DNA from: Desulfosporosinus hippei DSM 8344
Lineage (GTDB): Bacteria > Bacillota > Desulfitobacteriia > Desulfitobacteriales > Desulfitobacteriaceae
Direction of reading: 5' to 3'
Assembly (NCBI RefSeq): GCF_900100785.1
Contig: NZ_FNCP01000010.1
Coordinates: 87,646-151,645 of the forward strand
Length of the DNA: 64,000 nucleotides
The notes beneath the pieces were generated by a model. It had not been told where the DNA came from. It saw only the letters and a list, made by a program, of their open reading frames with translations, and did no database searches. How positions within the stretch are numbered: position 1 is the first letter of the stretch; each line of letters begins with the position of its first letter. Shown here in pieces: positions 27,405 through 37,758 of the stretch. The position numbers were made by a program, and so were the translations under genes.

Positions 27405-29174
27405 CTAACCGATTTTAATTCCATACTCTTTCCAGCGCCGGTCTACAAGTTTGACAGTCGCTTCATCCGGGACTACTTCACCGGGATAGCCCGGCTTCAT
27501 ACGAGCATCAATAAGAATAGGACCACGATATACTAGGCGATGGTTAAGAATTTCTGTATGGGCATAAATGTCATGGGCAGGATCAAAGCGGGTAAAGACC
27601 TGCCATAAAAAACCCGAAGTCTCTGATGCAAGCTCTAAATCATCAACTAAAATTGCCAGAGGCCAATTATTAAGAACCTCGTTTTGAAGATGCCCCAGTA
27701 CCTCCTGTGCAAGTTCAGGAGTATTACTAAATGAAGGTGCTTCAATTAATAAGCAACCTGCACAAAAGGGTTTAATTCCAAGTATTCCTGGTAGTATTAC
27801 ATTATCAATCTGACGCGGAAGCTCTCGTTTTGGCGATCCTAGACCAAGCATGATAGCCTTACTCCCATGATTAAGATGTCGTCCCGTATAATCCAATGTA
27901 TCCATAGAAGTATCGTTCAAAATTAGAAGGTCGGATTCTGGCTCAAAACGCTCCAACACTTTTTCAAGGAGAGTTCTAAAATCCTGCAAATCAAGCTGAA
28001 CATCCGTAATGATCAAAAACTTAGTTAAAGTGAGCTGCCCTTCCCCTAAGATCCGGAAGGCATGGGCTAACGCTTCTCGATGATAGCTCTCGCGTACAAT
28101 AGCAGCGGCCAAAGCGTGAAAACCTGTTTCCGCATAGGTCCAAAGAGCTTTAACTCCGGGCATTACCACGGGAAACATCGGCGATAATAAAGACTGTAAA
28201 TACTCTCCAATGAAATAGTCTTCCTGACGCGGTTTTCCTACTACCGTTGCCGGATAAATTGCATCGCGTCGATGATATACAGCATGAATATTAAAAACCG
28301 GAAAATCGTGGGTTAGTGAATAATAACCATAATGATCACCAAATGGACCTTCTGGCTTACGGACATGAGCTGGAACCGTACCACAAATTGCAAACTCCGC
28401 CTCAGCAATGAGGGCATGAGAATGTGAAGGAACCCTAACTTTTGACAGCTTCTCCCCCATCAAAAAAGACGTGAAAATTAGCTCAGGCAGCATCTCGGGG
28501 AGAGGGGCTATTGCGGAAAGAACCAGTGCAGGTGGACCGCCTAAGAAAAGTGTCGTGGGCAGATCCTGTCCCAATCGTTCAGCTTCATGATAGTGGAAAC
28601 CTCCACCCTTATGTATTTGCCAATGGATACCTGTTTGTTTAGAATTGTATATTTGTATCCGATACATCCCTAAATTGTGTTCTTTCGTGACTGGATGTTC
28701 TGTATAAACTAAGGGCAAGGTAATAAACGGTCCACCATCTTCTGGCCAACTGGTTAAAACAGGTAAAGTGTTTAAGTCTATTGAACTAGATTTTATTTCT
28801 AGAACGGGAGCATTCTTGGAATTGATAGTTCGAAGACCACTCTTGGCTAAAGATAGTATCCAATCCTTTTCTTGCCAGAGTATAGAGGGTTTCGGTGGAA
28901 GCAATCGATTTAGTGCTGCAACAGCTCGTTTTACAATTTCTTCCGGTCTAGGTCCAACAGCTAAATTAACACGACCACGAGTTCCAAATAAATTTGTTAC
29001 CACTGGGAAAGAACTGCCCTTTACTCGTTTAAACAGCAAAGCTGGCCCTTCTTCATCAATAACGCGACGGTGGATCTCTGCTAATTCAAGGTATGGATCC
29101 ACCTCTGCTTCAATTTCTATGATTTGCTTTTCTCGCCGCAGAGTTTCAATAAAATGCCGCAAATTTTCGTGCAC
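27405..29174 (-). CDS. UbiD-family prenyl-FMN-dependent decarboxylase
   Basis: This 589-residue enzyme belongs to the UbiD family, which decarboxylates (or carboxylates) aromatic or alpha,beta-unsaturated acids with prenylated FMN. The N-terminal RHFIETLRREKQIIEIE, the VTNLFGTRGRVNLAVG and EGPFGDHYGYYSL segments, and the C-terminal SETSGFLWQVFTRFDPAHDI match the family. Translation starts at GTG after AGAGGTG. It lies four bases after a small LpdD-like gene, a pairing known for phenolic-acid decarboxylases. A role in menaquinone synthesis (futalosine pathway) or aromatic metabolism is possible; the prenyltransferase UbiX is not in this window. Confidence 0.85.
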   Translation of the reverse strand: MHENLRHFIETLRREKQIIEIEAEVDPYLELAEIHRRVIDEEGPALLFKRVKGSSFPVVTNLFGTRGRVNLAVGPRPEEIVKRAVAALNRLLPPKPSILWQEKDWILSLAKSGLRTINSKNAPVLEIKSSSIDLNTLPVLTSWPEDGGPFITLPLVYTEHPVTKEHNLGMYRIQIYNSKQTGIHWQIHKGGGFHYHEAERLGQDLPTTLFLGGPPALVLSAIAPLPEMLPELIFTSFLMGEKLSKVRVPSHSHALIAEAEFAICGTVPAHVRKPEGPFGDHYGYYSLTHDFPVFNIHAVYHRRDAIYPATVVGKPRQEDYFIGEYLQSLLSPMFPVVMPGVKALWTYAETGFHALAAAIVRESYHREALAHAFRILGEGQLTLTKFLIITDVQLDLQDFRTLLEKVLERFEPESDLLILNDTSMDTLDYTGRHLNHGSKAIMLGLGSPKRELPRQIDNVILPGILGIKPFCAGCLLIEAPSFSNTPELAQEVLGHLQNEVLNNWPLAILVDDLELASETSGFLWQVFTRFDPAHDIYAHTEILNHRLVYRGPILIDARMKPGYPGEVVPDEATVKLVDRRWKEYGIKIG

Positions 29175-29178
29175 AATG

Positions 29179-29598
29179 TCACCTCTTAATGATTGTTTTG
29201 TCTAACTTCAGAGCAGCTAGGGCTACTTCAGTTAATGTATCACAATGATCTATTATCTTACTCAGTTCATCAGAACTTAGATCATCCGAGTGAATTCCGG
29301 CTGTTATTACGACTATGTTTTGGAGTTCTTTAGCCAATACCCCAGCAACTTTCTTGGCGACTTCTACATCTTTGTGACCCGGCACTGGCGTGATATAAAT
29401 ATCAGCACTCCATCCTTCTCCTCGAAGACTAGGCCTTGGCAGAGCCATTACAACTCCTCCAATATGAGGTCTTTCCCCGCCGATCAGCAGTCCATTAATC
29501 CCATCCCCTGTATTATGTAGAGTTAAGGAAATCTGACAACGCCCATCTCCTTCTTGACCCTGCCAACTAGGGATATGGATGGAACTTAAATCAAGCAC
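29179..29598 (-). CDS. LpdD-like small partner of the UbiD decarboxylase
   Basis: This 139-residue protein resembles the small LpdD/PAC-like proteins that accompany UbiD-type decarboxylases and may help with prenyl-FMN handling. It shows alternating strands, a GINGLLIGGERPHIGGVVMALPRPS segment and a C-terminal helix (LTEVALAALKL). The GTG at 29598, eight bases after GAGGAG, was chosen; a GTG fifteen bases upstream overlaps that site. It ends four bases before the ubiD gene, so the two are translationally coupled. The family assignment comes from memory of the LpdD pattern and the gene pairing. Confidence 0.65.
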   Translation of the reverse strand: MLDLSSIHIPSWQGQEGDGRCQISLTLHNTGDGINGLLIGGERPHIGGVVMALPRPSLRGEGWSADIYITPVPGHKDVEVAKKVAGVLAKELQNIVVITAGIHSDDLSSDELSKIIDHCDTLTEVALAALKLDKTIIKR

Positions 29599-29779
29599 AT
29601 GGCTTCTCCTCACTTTATATTGCTTGCTATTTTTACCTTGCTTTTCGCATTACTATTTACATTATACAGTTTGTCTCCATTAGAGCCAAGTTTTATGAAA
29701 GGTAATTTTCATAATCAATAACATAAAGTTAACTTGACAACTATACAAATCATTCCCCTAAGCCCTTCAAAAAAACCAC

Positions 29780-29823
29780 AAAAAAGATTAGGGAGTTCAG
29801 GCATAACTAACTCCCTAATCCTT
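29780..29823 (-). terminator. Terminator downstream of clpB
   Basis: On the minus strand AAGGATTAGGGAGTT and AACTCCCTAATCTT form a long stem around an 11-base loop, followed by TTTTTTGTGG. Confidence 0.85.
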
Positions 29824-29844
29824 GAAGATTAATATCTGGACATT

Positions 29845-32439
29845 CTATTCTTTGCTGGAAAATGAGTAGTTTCCAAACTCATCTATATCTACCAGAATCC
29901 TTTGTCCTTCCTTGAATTCCCCCTGTAATAGTTTAAGTGCTAAGGAGTTTTGCAACCGCTGTTGGATTACTCGCTTAAGCGGCCTTGCTCCGTACACCGG
30001 ATCATATCCCTCGTTAGTGAGTTGCTCTTTCGCCTTTAAGGACAGCTCCAATGTCAATTTCCTTTCGCTTAAACGTTTATACAACTGATTGAGTTGGATA
30101 TCGACAATTTGACCAATATGCTCGCGTCCGAGTGGATGGAAGACTATTATCTCATCGAGTCGATTAAGAAATTCTGGTCGGAAGTAGTGACGGAGTTCTC
30201 CGTTAATAGTGTTTCTAACTTCCTCTTTACTAGCATTACGTTGAGTCAGCTCTTGTATTGACGGACTGGCAATATTACTGGTTAAGATTACTACAGTATT
30301 TTTAAAATTGACGATTCTTCCCTGTCCATCCGTCAATCTTCCATCATCTAAAAGCTGCAGCAAAACATTTGAAACATCCGTATGAGCCTTCTCTACTTCA
30401 TCAAATAGTATAACACTATAAGGTTTACGTCGTACCGCCTCCGTAAGTTGTCCGCCCTCTTCATAACCTACATAACCCGGAGGAGCTCCAATTAATCGTG
30501 AAACAGTATGCTTTTCCATATATTCGGACATATCAATTCTTACCATTGCTTGTTCGTCATCAAATAAAAATTCTGCTAAGGCCCTCGATAATTCTGTCTT
30601 ACCAACACCTGTTGGACCTAAGAAAAGGAACGATCCTAACGGCCTATTTGGATCTTGCAGCCCTGCACGTGCTCGACGAACAGCATCAGCTACTGCGCGG
30701 ACAGCTTCTGCTTGACCAATAACTCTTTGATGAATCCGATCTTCCATTTGGACAAGCTTTTGCAACTCACTTTCCAAAAGTTTAGTAACCGGAACATGAG
30801 TCCAGGTTGCAACGACCTCAGCTATATCTTGTTCTACGACTTCCTGCTTAAGCAAAGTGTCTTTCTTAACTTGAAGCTTCTCTTCAGTAGCTTTAAGTTC
30901 CTTCTCTAAGCTAGGAATTATACCATATTGAAGTTCTGCAGCTTTATTATAGTCTAACTGCTGTTGGGCTTGCTCCATTAAGGTTCGAGATCGATCAACT
31001 TCTTCTTTAAGTTGTTGAATCCTAACCAGAGTCTCACGTTCCCCTTGCAACTGAGCTTCCATTCCATAGCGTTCTTCCTTTAGATTACCTAGCTCTTCCT
31101 CGATCTTTGCCAAGCGTTCTTTACTTGCTTCATCTTTTTCCTTCTTCAATGCTTCCCGTTCAATTTCCAACTGCATCATTCGCCGCTTTATTTGATCTAA
31201 TTCATAGGGATCACTGGTAATTTCCATACGCATCCGTGCACCAGCTTCATCAATTAAATCAATTGCTTTATCTGGAAGAAAGCGATCACTAATATAGCGA
31301 TCTGATAACACTGCAGCAGCTATAATTGCGCCATCAGTGATTCGCACCCCGTGGTGAGTTTCATAGCGTTCTTTAAGACCTCTCAGAATCGATATAGTAT
31401 CTTCAACCGTAGGTGCATCAACCATAATCGGTTGGAATCGTCTCTCAAGAGCAGCATCCTTCTCAATGTACTTTCGATATTCAGTGAGTGTTGTAGCCCC
31501 CAGCATGCTGAGTTCTCCCCGGGCAAGCATTGGCTTAAGCATGTTACTGGCATCCATCGCACCCTCAGCAGCCCCTGCACCAACCACAGTATGCAACTCA
31601 TCTATAAATAAGATTACATCATCACGATCCTGGATTTCTTTCAGTACTGCTTTTAACCGTTCTTCAAATTCTCCTCGATATTTAGCCCCGGCAATTAAAG
31701 TTCCCATATCAAGTGAAATCACTTGTTTATCTTTGATTGCCTCAGGCACATCTCCCCTAACAATTCTTTGAGCTAACCCTTCAACAATCGCAGTTTTCCC
31801 TACCCCCGGCTCGCCAATGAGAACCGGATTATTCTTAGTCCGCCTGGAAAGGGTTTGAATAACTCGGCGGATTTCTTCGTCACGCCCAATAACCGGATCA
31901 AGTCGACCTCGCCTTGCTTGCTGTACTAAATTTAATCCATATTGTTCAAGAGCTGCATAAGTTCCTTCAGGATTTGGACTAGTAACCCGCTGAGTCCCTC
32001 TGATTTCACGCAGGGCCTGAAGTAATTTTTCTCTACTTAAACCGGCTTGCTTGAGATTCTTTTCGGCTGCCCCTCCAGCCTTTTCCCATATTCCAAGCAA
32101 AAGATGTTCTGTACTTACATATTCATCTCCAAACGGGGCCATCTCATCATGAGCTGCCACTAATACAGTTCTTAATCGGGGAGAGATACTCATTTGCACA
32201 TTGCTTCCACTAATTCGCGGGAAACGGTTAACCTCTTGCCTAATTGTTGAAATGAGACCTCCAACTGCTATACCTAATTTCGTTAAAACCTGAGGAACAA
32301 CTCCATCACCTTGCTCTAATAAAGTGAGCAAAAGGTGTTCAGGCTCTACTTGACTGTTTCCATTTCTCTCCGCCATTGTTTGGGCTTCTGATATTGCTTC
32401 CTGTGATTTCTGGGTAAAACGATTTGTGTCAAATGACAT
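29845..32439 (-). CDS. clpB: Disaggregase ClpB
   Basis: This 864-residue hexameric AAA+ chaperone pulls apart protein aggregates together with the DnaK system. The N domain (about 1-145) is followed by the first ATPase domain with [14 protein letters not shown] coiled-coil middle domain (about 400-525, [18 protein letters not shown] onward) marks it as ClpB rather than ClpC or ClpA. The second ATPase domain has [16 protein letters not shown], and the C-terminal region ends near [15 protein letters not shown]. It lies 66 bases downstream of a J-domain co-chaperone gene. The operon promoter carries a CtsR-like operator, which fits known ClpB regulation in Firmicutes. Confidence 0.95.
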   Translation of the reverse strand: MSFDTNRFTQKSQEAISEAQTMAERNGNSQVEPEHLLLTLLEQGDGVVPQVLTKLGIAVGGLISTIRQEVNRFPRISGSNVQMSISPRLRTVLVAAHDEMAPFGDEYVSTEHLLLGIWEKAGGAAEKNLKQAGLSREKLLQALREIRGTQRVTSPNPEGTYAALEQYGLNLVQQARRGRLDPVIGRDEEIRRVIQTLSRRTKNNPVLIGEPGVGKTAIVEGLAQRIVRGDVPEAIKDKQVISLDMGTLIAGAKYRGEFEERLKAVLKEIQDRDDVILFIDELHTVVGAGAAEGAMDASNMLKPMLARGELSMLGATTLTEYRKYIEKDAALERRFQPIMVDAPTVEDTISILRGLKERYETHHGVRITDGAIIAAAVLSDRYISDRFLPDKAIDLIDEAGARMRMEITSDPYELDQIKRRMMQLEIEREALKKEKDEASKERLAKIEEELGNLKEERYGMEAQLQGERETLVRIQQLKEEVDRSRTLMEQAQQQLDYNKAAELQYGIIPSLEKELKATEEKLQVKKDTLLKQEVVEQDIAEVVATWTHVPVTKLLESELQKLVQMEDRIHQRVIGQAEAVRAVADAVRRARAGLQDPNRPLGSFLFLGPTGVGKTELSRALAEFLFDDEQAMVRIDMSEYMEKHTVSRLIGAPPGYVGYEEGGQLTEAVRRKPYSVILFDEVEKAHTDVSNVLLQLLDDGRLTDGQGRIVNFKNTVVILTSNIASPSIQELTQRNASKEEVRNTINGELRHYFRPEFLNRLDEIIVFHPLGREHIGQIVDIQLNQLYKRLSERKLTLELSLKAKEQLTNEGYDPVYGARPLKRVIQQRLQNSLALKLLQGEFKEGQRILVDIDEFGNYSFSSKE

Positions 32440-32505
32440 AATGTACTCACTCCTTTTTCAAGCTGGTAAATGGTTTTCTAGGGATTAACTCGAATTGCTT
32501 TATAC

Positions 32506-33495
32506 CTACTTAATACCACGATTAGCAGCCAGTTCACGCAGTGCTGAAAGCTCCGTATCACTCATATTCTCGGGCAACTTGATTGTGACTTCGACAAAGA
32601 GATCTCCGTGCTGAGTGGGCTTTTCTAAATTAGGCATTCCTTTACCTTTTAAGCGAAATTTCTTTCCGCTTTGAGAAAGCGGAGGAATTTTTAGCAAGAC
32701 TTCCCCATCGAATGTTCGGATACTGACTTCACCGCCGATAATAGCTCTATAGAAATCAACTGGAATTTCAGTCCTTAAGTTATCCCCTTCTCGATTAAAA
32801 CTCGGATGAGGGCTAACGGTTATGATTAAATATAGATTACCTGCTGGGCCGCCAGATATCCCAACTCCACCTTGACCTGATAGCCTTACTTTTGAACCAG
32901 TTCGCACACCCTTTGGAATCTTGGCCTCGATTTGTTTATCACCGGTTTTAACGACTCTTGTAGTTCCGGCATAAGATTCTTCAAGGGTTACTTGAACCTC
33001 AACTTCTAGATCCTGACCTGGTCGAGAACGTCCAACAGTAGCACCTCCGCCAAACCCCCGTCCCGTTCCCCCAATTCCCCCGAAAACCGTAGAAAAGAAA
33101 TCCGAATACCCTTCCCCGCCAAAACTGAATCCTCCGGTTCTACCTGTACCACCAAACAGATCTGCAATATCCTCCGGAGACATAGTGTAGGTATATCCTC
33201 CACTCCCACCACTAGGGTTGGACTGCCAACGATCCCAATTATAGTCCCCTCTTCCTCCCCGAGCTTTCCATTGCTGGTAGTCTTGACGGAGTTCATCGTA
33301 TTTACGTCGTTTTTCAGGATCACTGATTGCTTGATAGGCTTCTGTTGCCTCTTTAAATTTCTCTTCGGCACCCTTATCTCCAGGATTAACGTCAGGGTGA
33401 TATTTTTTAGCTAATTTCTGATACGCTTTTTTTATTGTCTTTTCGTCAGCGTCAGGCGAAACACCTAAGCTGACATAGTAGTCTTTAAAATCCAT
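32506..33495 (-). CDS. CbpA/DnaJ-type J-domain co-chaperone
   Basis: This 329-residue type II J-protein would stimulate DnaK and work with ClpB. The J domain (about 5-70) contains the HPD motif in KKYHPDVNPGD. A Gly/Phe/Ser-rich linker spans about residues 95-160. Two C-terminal substrate-binding beta domains follow, with VEVQVTLEESYAG, IPKGVRTGSKVRLSGQGG and FRLKGKGMPN. The four CxxCxGxG zinc repeats of true DnaJ are absent, so it is CbpA-like. It is the first gene of the cbpA-clpB unit, with GAGGTG before its ATG. Confidence 0.9.
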   Translation of the reverse strand: MDFKDYYVSLGVSPDADEKTIKKAYQKLAKKYHPDVNPGDKGAEEKFKEATEAYQAISDPEKRRKYDELRQDYQQWKARGGRGDYNWDRWQSNPSGGSGGYTYTMSPEDIADLFGGTGRTGGFSFGGEGYSDFFSTVFGGIGGTGRGFGGGATVGRSRPGQDLEVEVQVTLEESYAGTTRVVKTGDKQIEAKIPKGVRTGSKVRLSGQGGVGISGGPAGNLYLIITVSPHPSFNREGDNLRTEIPVDFYRAIIGGEVSIRTFDGEVLLKIPPLSQSGKKFRLKGKGMPNLEKPTQHGDLFVEVTIKLPENMSDTELSALRELAANRGIK

Positions 33496-33626
33496 AAAAT
33501 CACCTCATCAACTCATTTAAGTATTATTTATATAATAACTATTCCCAACAATTTTCCATCTCAAAAATTCTTTAATAAGATTTTATACTATCTTAAGATT
33601 CTTAGTAATTTTTACTTGTTATCCAA

Positions 33627-33655
33627 ATTATAGTCCATTTATTCCCTAAGGTCAA
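33627..33655 (-). promoter_or_regulatory. Sigma-A promoter of the cbpA-clpB operon
   Basis: Read on the minus strand, TTGACC (33650-33655) and TATAAT (33627-33632) are separated by exactly 17 bases. The transcript would start about 120 bases before the J-protein ATG. The -35 box lies inside the inverted repeat at 33645-33694. Confidence 0.85.
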
Positions 33656-33694
33656 TATTGGTCAGACATTTTCTTGACCAATATTGACCTTAGG
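33645..33694. promoter_or_regulatory. Perfect inverted repeat made of CtsR-like heptads
   Basis: Two perfectly complementary 20-base arms (33645-33664 and 33675-33694) flank a 10-base spacer. Each arm holds two direct GGTCA half-sites (GGTCAAT-ATT-GGTCA), close to the CtsR consensus RGTCAAA-NAN-RGTCAAA. The repeat covers the -35 box, so bound repressor would block RNA polymerase. CIRCE and HAIR boxes were not found here. Confidence 0.75.
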
Positions 33695-33801
33695 ATTATA
33701 TTTCGATAAAGGTTTTTATGGAATTTGGGATAACCTTATTTCAAGTTGAGTATCCCTAATCTTATTTCCCATCCCCCCATCTCACTTCTTATAAACATCA
33801 G

Positions 33802-33847
33802 CAAAAAACGGTCTCTTCCACTTCGCCAGTGGAAACAGACCATTTTT
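33802..33847 (-). terminator. Terminator downstream of the lipid kinase gene
   Basis: On the minus strand AAAAATGGTCTGTTTCCACT and its near-complement AGTGGAAGAGACCGTTTTTT form a stem around GGCGA, ending in six Ts. Confidence 0.85.
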
Positions 33848-33864
33848 AACATAAAACATTGATA

Positions 33865-34797
33865 TTAAAATCCCCATAAACAAAGTACACTTGGCATAAG
33901 TCTAAACTGGATAGGGCCTTGTCCGGGCTGCTCTCCATCCAGATCAAGCAAAATCCTTTGATCAGATGATACTACCACGGATTGACCTCTATATACCCCA
34001 ACACCAGGGATTTTCAGATGGGTTCCTCGATAAATCTTAGGAATATTTCTTAAGATTGTCCAAGTTGAGAAATCGCCTAAAACTACAACATCGAATAGGG
34101 CATCATCTAACTCAGCTTGTGGAGCGATCATCATCCCACCGCCGATATAACGACCGTTTGCAACCATAATACTGTTAAGTCGACCACTGCAGATGACTTT
34201 CCCATCAATTTCGCAGCTCATCATTTTATTGCGATACTTAAAAATGCTTATAACTGAACCGATTAGAAAGGAGAGCTTCCCTCCAAGGAGTTTACTTTGT
34301 TGGTTAACCCGTGCAACTGTTTCCCCACCTAAACCAACATCAGCAACATTGAGAAAATATCTTTGAAGCTGCTTTCCGTAGTTATCGTAAAAGAGTACTT
34401 CCCCAACATCTACTTGACGCTTATTGCCTCGTTTTAAGATTTGAATAAAACCCTCAATCCCTTTGGGAATTTGTAATGTCCGAATAAAGTCACATCCGGT
34501 GCCATGTGAAAAAACCGCCAGTTCAGCCTGTGGATTAATAAGAAGATTATCTGAGAAGAATCCGTTCACCACCTCATTCATGGTTCCGTCTCCTCCCACG
34601 GAGATAATATGTGTATACCCGTCCTTTAAGAGATTTCGGGTGATACGGGTACCCTCTCCCGGTCCAGTCGTATAAGTATAATCAATAAAAAATCCTTCTT
34701 CAAGCAGACGTTTATGATAATGCGGCCATCGTTTCTGCGTTTTGCCGTTCGCGGAATGTGGATTAACAATAGCGAACCATTGGCTACTTTTATGCAT
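33865..34797 (-). CDS. Diacylglycerol/lipid kinase (DgkB/YegS family)
   Basis: This 310-residue enzyme phosphorylates diacylglycerol or a related lipid, recycling it into phospholipid synthesis. The N-terminal domain starts with AIVNPHSANGKTQKRWP and carries the nucleotide-binding GGDGTMNEVVNGF loop. The C-terminal beta-sandwich includes NVADVGLGGETVARVN, GGGMMIAPQAELDDALFDVV and LDLDGEQPG. It has no membrane helix, as is normal for this peripheral family. AAAGGGGAG lies upstream of the ATG. It follows the phosphohexomutase gene on the same strand but has its own terminator. The exact lipid is not certain. Confidence 0.87.
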   Translation of the reverse strand: MHKSSQWFAIVNPHSANGKTQKRWPHYHKRLLEEGFFIDYTYTTGPGEGTRITRNLLKDGYTHIISVGGDGTMNEVVNGFFSDNLLINPQAELAVFSHGTGCDFIRTLQIPKGIEGFIQILKRGNKRQVDVGEVLFYDNYGKQLQRYFLNVADVGLGGETVARVNQQSKLLGGKLSFLIGSVISIFKYRNKMMSCEIDGKVICSGRLNSIMVANGRYIGGGMMIAPQAELDDALFDVVVLGDFSTWTILRNIPKIYRGTHLKIPGVGVYRGQSVVVSSDQRILLDLDGEQPGQGPIQFRLMPSVLCLWGF

Positions 34798-34867
34798 TCA
34801 GATAATTCTCCCCTTTTGATAGCGCCTCATCTCGGGAGAATTCGACGTTTACTATAAAATTCCTTTA

Positions 34868-36616
34868 TTAAAATTTCCCTGCCCTAATTTTAGTAATCCG
34901 ACACATGACCTCTTCTTTTACTCCATGAAGTAAATCTTCAGCCTCCTCCAAGGTAGCTCCTCTTACAGAAAAATAAAATTTGATTTTCGGCTCTGTTCCG
35001 GAGGGGCGTACCATCACAAATCCGCCCTCTGCAAAAGAATACCTTAATACATTGGAGCGCGGAAGTTTAAGAGAATAGTTCTCACCGGTTCTTAAGTCTT
35101 TTCCCGTTCTTTGTTCATAATCATCTACTCTTCCAATCAAGATGCCACACATTTCGTGGATATCCAAGTTTCGAAATGAGTCCATTATTAAGGCCATTTC
35201 TTCTTTACCACGTTTACCTTCGAAAGTCAGGGATTCTTGATCCTCTAGATAATAACCAAATTGTTGATAGATACTATTAAGAACGGCAAAGAAATTACGC
35301 TTTTCTACCTGTTGATAATAAAGTGCCGCTTCAGCTAAGATAACCGAAGCTATAATTGCGTCTTTATCTCTAACGAAGTCCCCAGCTAAATATCCATAAC
35401 TCTCTTCAAAGCCAAATTGGAAGGAACCCCAGCCGCCTTCCTCCATTTCCTTTTCTTTTTCAGCTATGAATTTAAACCCGGTCAGCACATTCTCTGCACG
35501 AACATTAAAATATTGCGCAACTTGATCAGCCAAGTCTGTTGATGCGACTGTTTTGATGATTGCTGCATTGTCTGGTAGAATTCCTAAGGCTTTCTTCTGA
35601 GACAAAATATAATAAGTTAGAATAATTCCGATTTGATTCCCGGTCAGCTGCACATAGTCACCTTCAGGAGTGCGCAAAGCAACTCCTAAACGATCAGCAT
35701 CAGGGTCAGTCGCCAGTAATAGATCTGCCTCAAGGGTATTACCATATTTACGGGCAAGTTCAAATGTTGCAGGAATTTCAGGGTTGGGATAGGGTACCGT
35801 CGTGAAGTTAGGGTCGGGATGCTCTTGTTCTGCTACAACAGTGACTGAACTAAAACCAAGTTCAGCCAGTGCCTTTCGAACGAGCATATTTCCTGCTCCA
35901 TGCAGAGGGGAATAAACAATCTGAAGATCTTTCCCTTTTTGTTTGTCAAGTTCAGGATATAGTGCCAACTCGTGGACACGGGCAAGATAAGGATTATCGA
36001 TATCCTGACCGATTATTTGCAGCAGACCACGCTGCTTAGCATCTTCTACTGTAAGGGTCTCAATACCAAGCCAGCTCTCGCGAGCGTTAATACGAGCAAG
36101 AATTTGATCTGCTTTCGCCGGTGGTACCTGACCACCATCTTCCCAATATACTTTATAACCATTATAGGATTTTGGATTGTGACTTGCAGTAACTACAATC
36201 CCTGCTAAGGCCTGTAAATAGCGTACAGCAAAAGACAACTCCGGTGTGGGACGAAGTGCCTCAAACAGATATACTTTGATTCCATTACGTGCCAGCACTA
36301 AGGCTGCTTCGAGTGCGAATTCAGGTGAGAACCTCCGCGAATCGTAGGCAATAACGACTCCACGCTTCATGCCCTCTTCCCCTTGATCACAAACACATTC
36401 TGCTAAACCTTGAGTTACCTTTCGGACGACATATTTATTCATCCGATTTGTGCCCGCACCAATAATCCCTCTTAGGCCACCTGTTCCGAATTCTAAATCC
36501 GTATAAAAACGCTCCTCAATTTCTTGTGGATCGGTAATGTTTTTGAGCTCTAATCTTGTCTCTTCATCAAAGTAGGAATTTTCCGACCATAAGCGATATC
36601 GATCTTGAATGCTCAC
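34868..36616 (-). CDS. pgcA: Phosphoglucomutase/phosphomannomutase (PgcA type)
   Basis: This 582-residue enzyme interconverts hexose-6-phosphate and hexose-1-phosphate, feeding UDP-glucose and cell-wall glycan synthesis. The phosphoserine loop is VTASHNPKSYNGYK, the metal loop is ATDPDADRLG, the sugar-specificity loop is FGFEESYGYL and the phosphate-binding loop is VRPSGTEPKIKFY. The length near 580 residues places it with Bacillus PgcA rather than the shorter GlmM. Translation starts at GTG, eight bases after AAAGGAGG. Preference between glucose and mannose phosphate cannot be told from sequence. Confidence 0.9.
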   Translation of the reverse strand: MSIQDRYRLWSENSYFDEETRLELKNITDPQEIEERFYTDLEFGTGGLRGIIGAGTNRMNKYVVRKVTQGLAECVCDQGEEGMKRGVVIAYDSRRFSPEFALEAALVLARNGIKVYLFEALRPTPELSFAVRYLQALAGIVVTASHNPKSYNGYKVYWEDGGQVPPAKADQILARINARESWLGIETLTVEDAKQRGLLQIIGQDIDNPYLARVHELALYPELDKQKGKDLQIVYSPLHGAGNMLVRKALAELGFSSVTVVAEQEHPDPNFTTVPYPNPEIPATFELARKYGNTLEADLLLATDPDADRLGVALRTPEGDYVQLTGNQIGIILTYYILSQKKALGILPDNAAIIKTVASTDLADQVAQYFNVRAENVLTGFKFIAEKEKEMEEGGWGSFQFGFEESYGYLAGDFVRDKDAIIASVILAEAALYYQQVEKRNFFAVLNSIYQQFGYYLEDQESLTFEGKRGKEEMALIMDSFRNLDIHEMCGILIGRVDDYEQRTGKDLRTGENYSLKLPRSNVLRYSFAEGGFVMVRPSGTEPKIKFYFSVRGATLEEAEDLLHGVKEEVMCRITKIRAGKF

Positions 36617-36795
36617 CCAATAATCCTCCTTTTGTATTCATTAATTGTTTTCCGATTGATACTAGCTCAACAATTGGATAATATTCCCTATTATGTGAGT
36701 ATAGCATACCTAAACTTAGTTTAACAACTCAGTTAATTTCTAGAAGGTAATTTATAGCGATATGAGCGATTAGTTAGTATACAAAAAAGCTCAGT

Positions 36796-37668
36796 CTAAG
36801 ACTGAGCTGCAACAACAGGAGAGATTATAACGCCTACAAGCCCAGGGCCTGTATGAACGCCCATGACCGGGCTAATCTGGTTAAAGAACAATTCTTTGAT
36901 ATTGGGTAGTTCTTTGGCTTTCTGCCAGAGCTTGCGCGCTTCCTGTTCAGCCCCACCATGTACTATAGCTACAAGATATTTACCTTCTTGAGTGCTTTCA
37001 ATCAAAATATCAAATAATTTTTTAAGAGATTGATCCCGTCCACGAACTTTAGCATATGTAATATATTTACCTTCTGAATTTACAGAGATAATCGGTTTAA
37101 TATTGAGTAGCTCACCTATAGTACCGGATACATATCCTATACGTCCACCGCGTTTAAGATATTCTAATGTAGATAAGACAAAATATAGTTTGGTTTTGCC
37201 GGAAACGTTTTGTGCTAACTTAACTATTTCTTGAAAATCTGTGGAGGTCTGAAGTTTTCTAGCAGCTTCCAAAACGGGAAAGCCTAGGCCCATTGATAGT
37301 GCTTTTGAATCCATAACTTCGATTTTCATTTCTTTAAAGTCTCTTGCAACTTGACTTACTGTCTCGTAAGTGCCGCTTAGACCACTTGATATATGCATAG
37401 AGAGAACATGGGTATAGTTTTCATCTCTCAGTCGGCTAAACAAATTTGAAATTTCTGCAGGGGATGGTAGAGATGTTGTGGGAACTTCAACATCCATATT
37501 ATCATATACCTCATTCGGACTGATATTTAGCCCATCAAGATATTCTCGATCTTTATAAACAACATGCAATGGAAGAATTTCAATTCCAAGTTCCTCGGTC
37601 ATGTCTTTATTAAGATCGCTTGTGCTATCTGTGACAATCGCAATTTTAGGGTCTGAGTTTTGTCGCAT
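36796..37668 (-). CDS. DegV-family fatty-acid-binding protein (second copy)
   Basis: This 290-residue protein is a DegV-family fatty-acid carrier. It begins with IAIVTDSTSDLNKDM, has the TTSLPSPAEI loop, the MHISSGLSGTYETV segment, YLKRGGRIGY and the C-terminal VMGVHTGPGLVGVI. Compared with the copy at 19766 it keeps the canonical TSLPS and GRIG motifs more closely. An AAAGGAAC site lies upstream of the ATG. It is flanked by pgcA and an iron-sulfur flavoprotein gene but shares no tight operon with them. Confidence 0.87.
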   Translation of the reverse strand: MRQNSDPKIAIVTDSTSDLNKDMTEELGIEILPLHVVYKDREYLDGLNISPNEVYDNMDVEVPTTSLPSPAEISNLFSRLRDENYTHVLSMHISSGLSGTYETVSQVARDFKEMKIEVMDSKALSMGLGFPVLEAARKLQTSTDFQEIVKLAQNVSGKTKLYFVLSTLEYLKRGGRIGYVSGTIGELLNIKPIISVNSEGKYITYAKVRGRDQSLKKLFDILIESTQEGKYLVAIVHGGAEQEARKLWQKAKELPNIKELFFNQISPVMGVHTGPGLVGVIISPVVAAQS

Positions 37669-37758
37669 GAAGCTTTGTTCCTTTCATTAAAGCATAATAC
37701 TGTAATAATTAGTATAACATAATGAGCTATGATTCGACTAGATAAGTTTTTCTAATAT

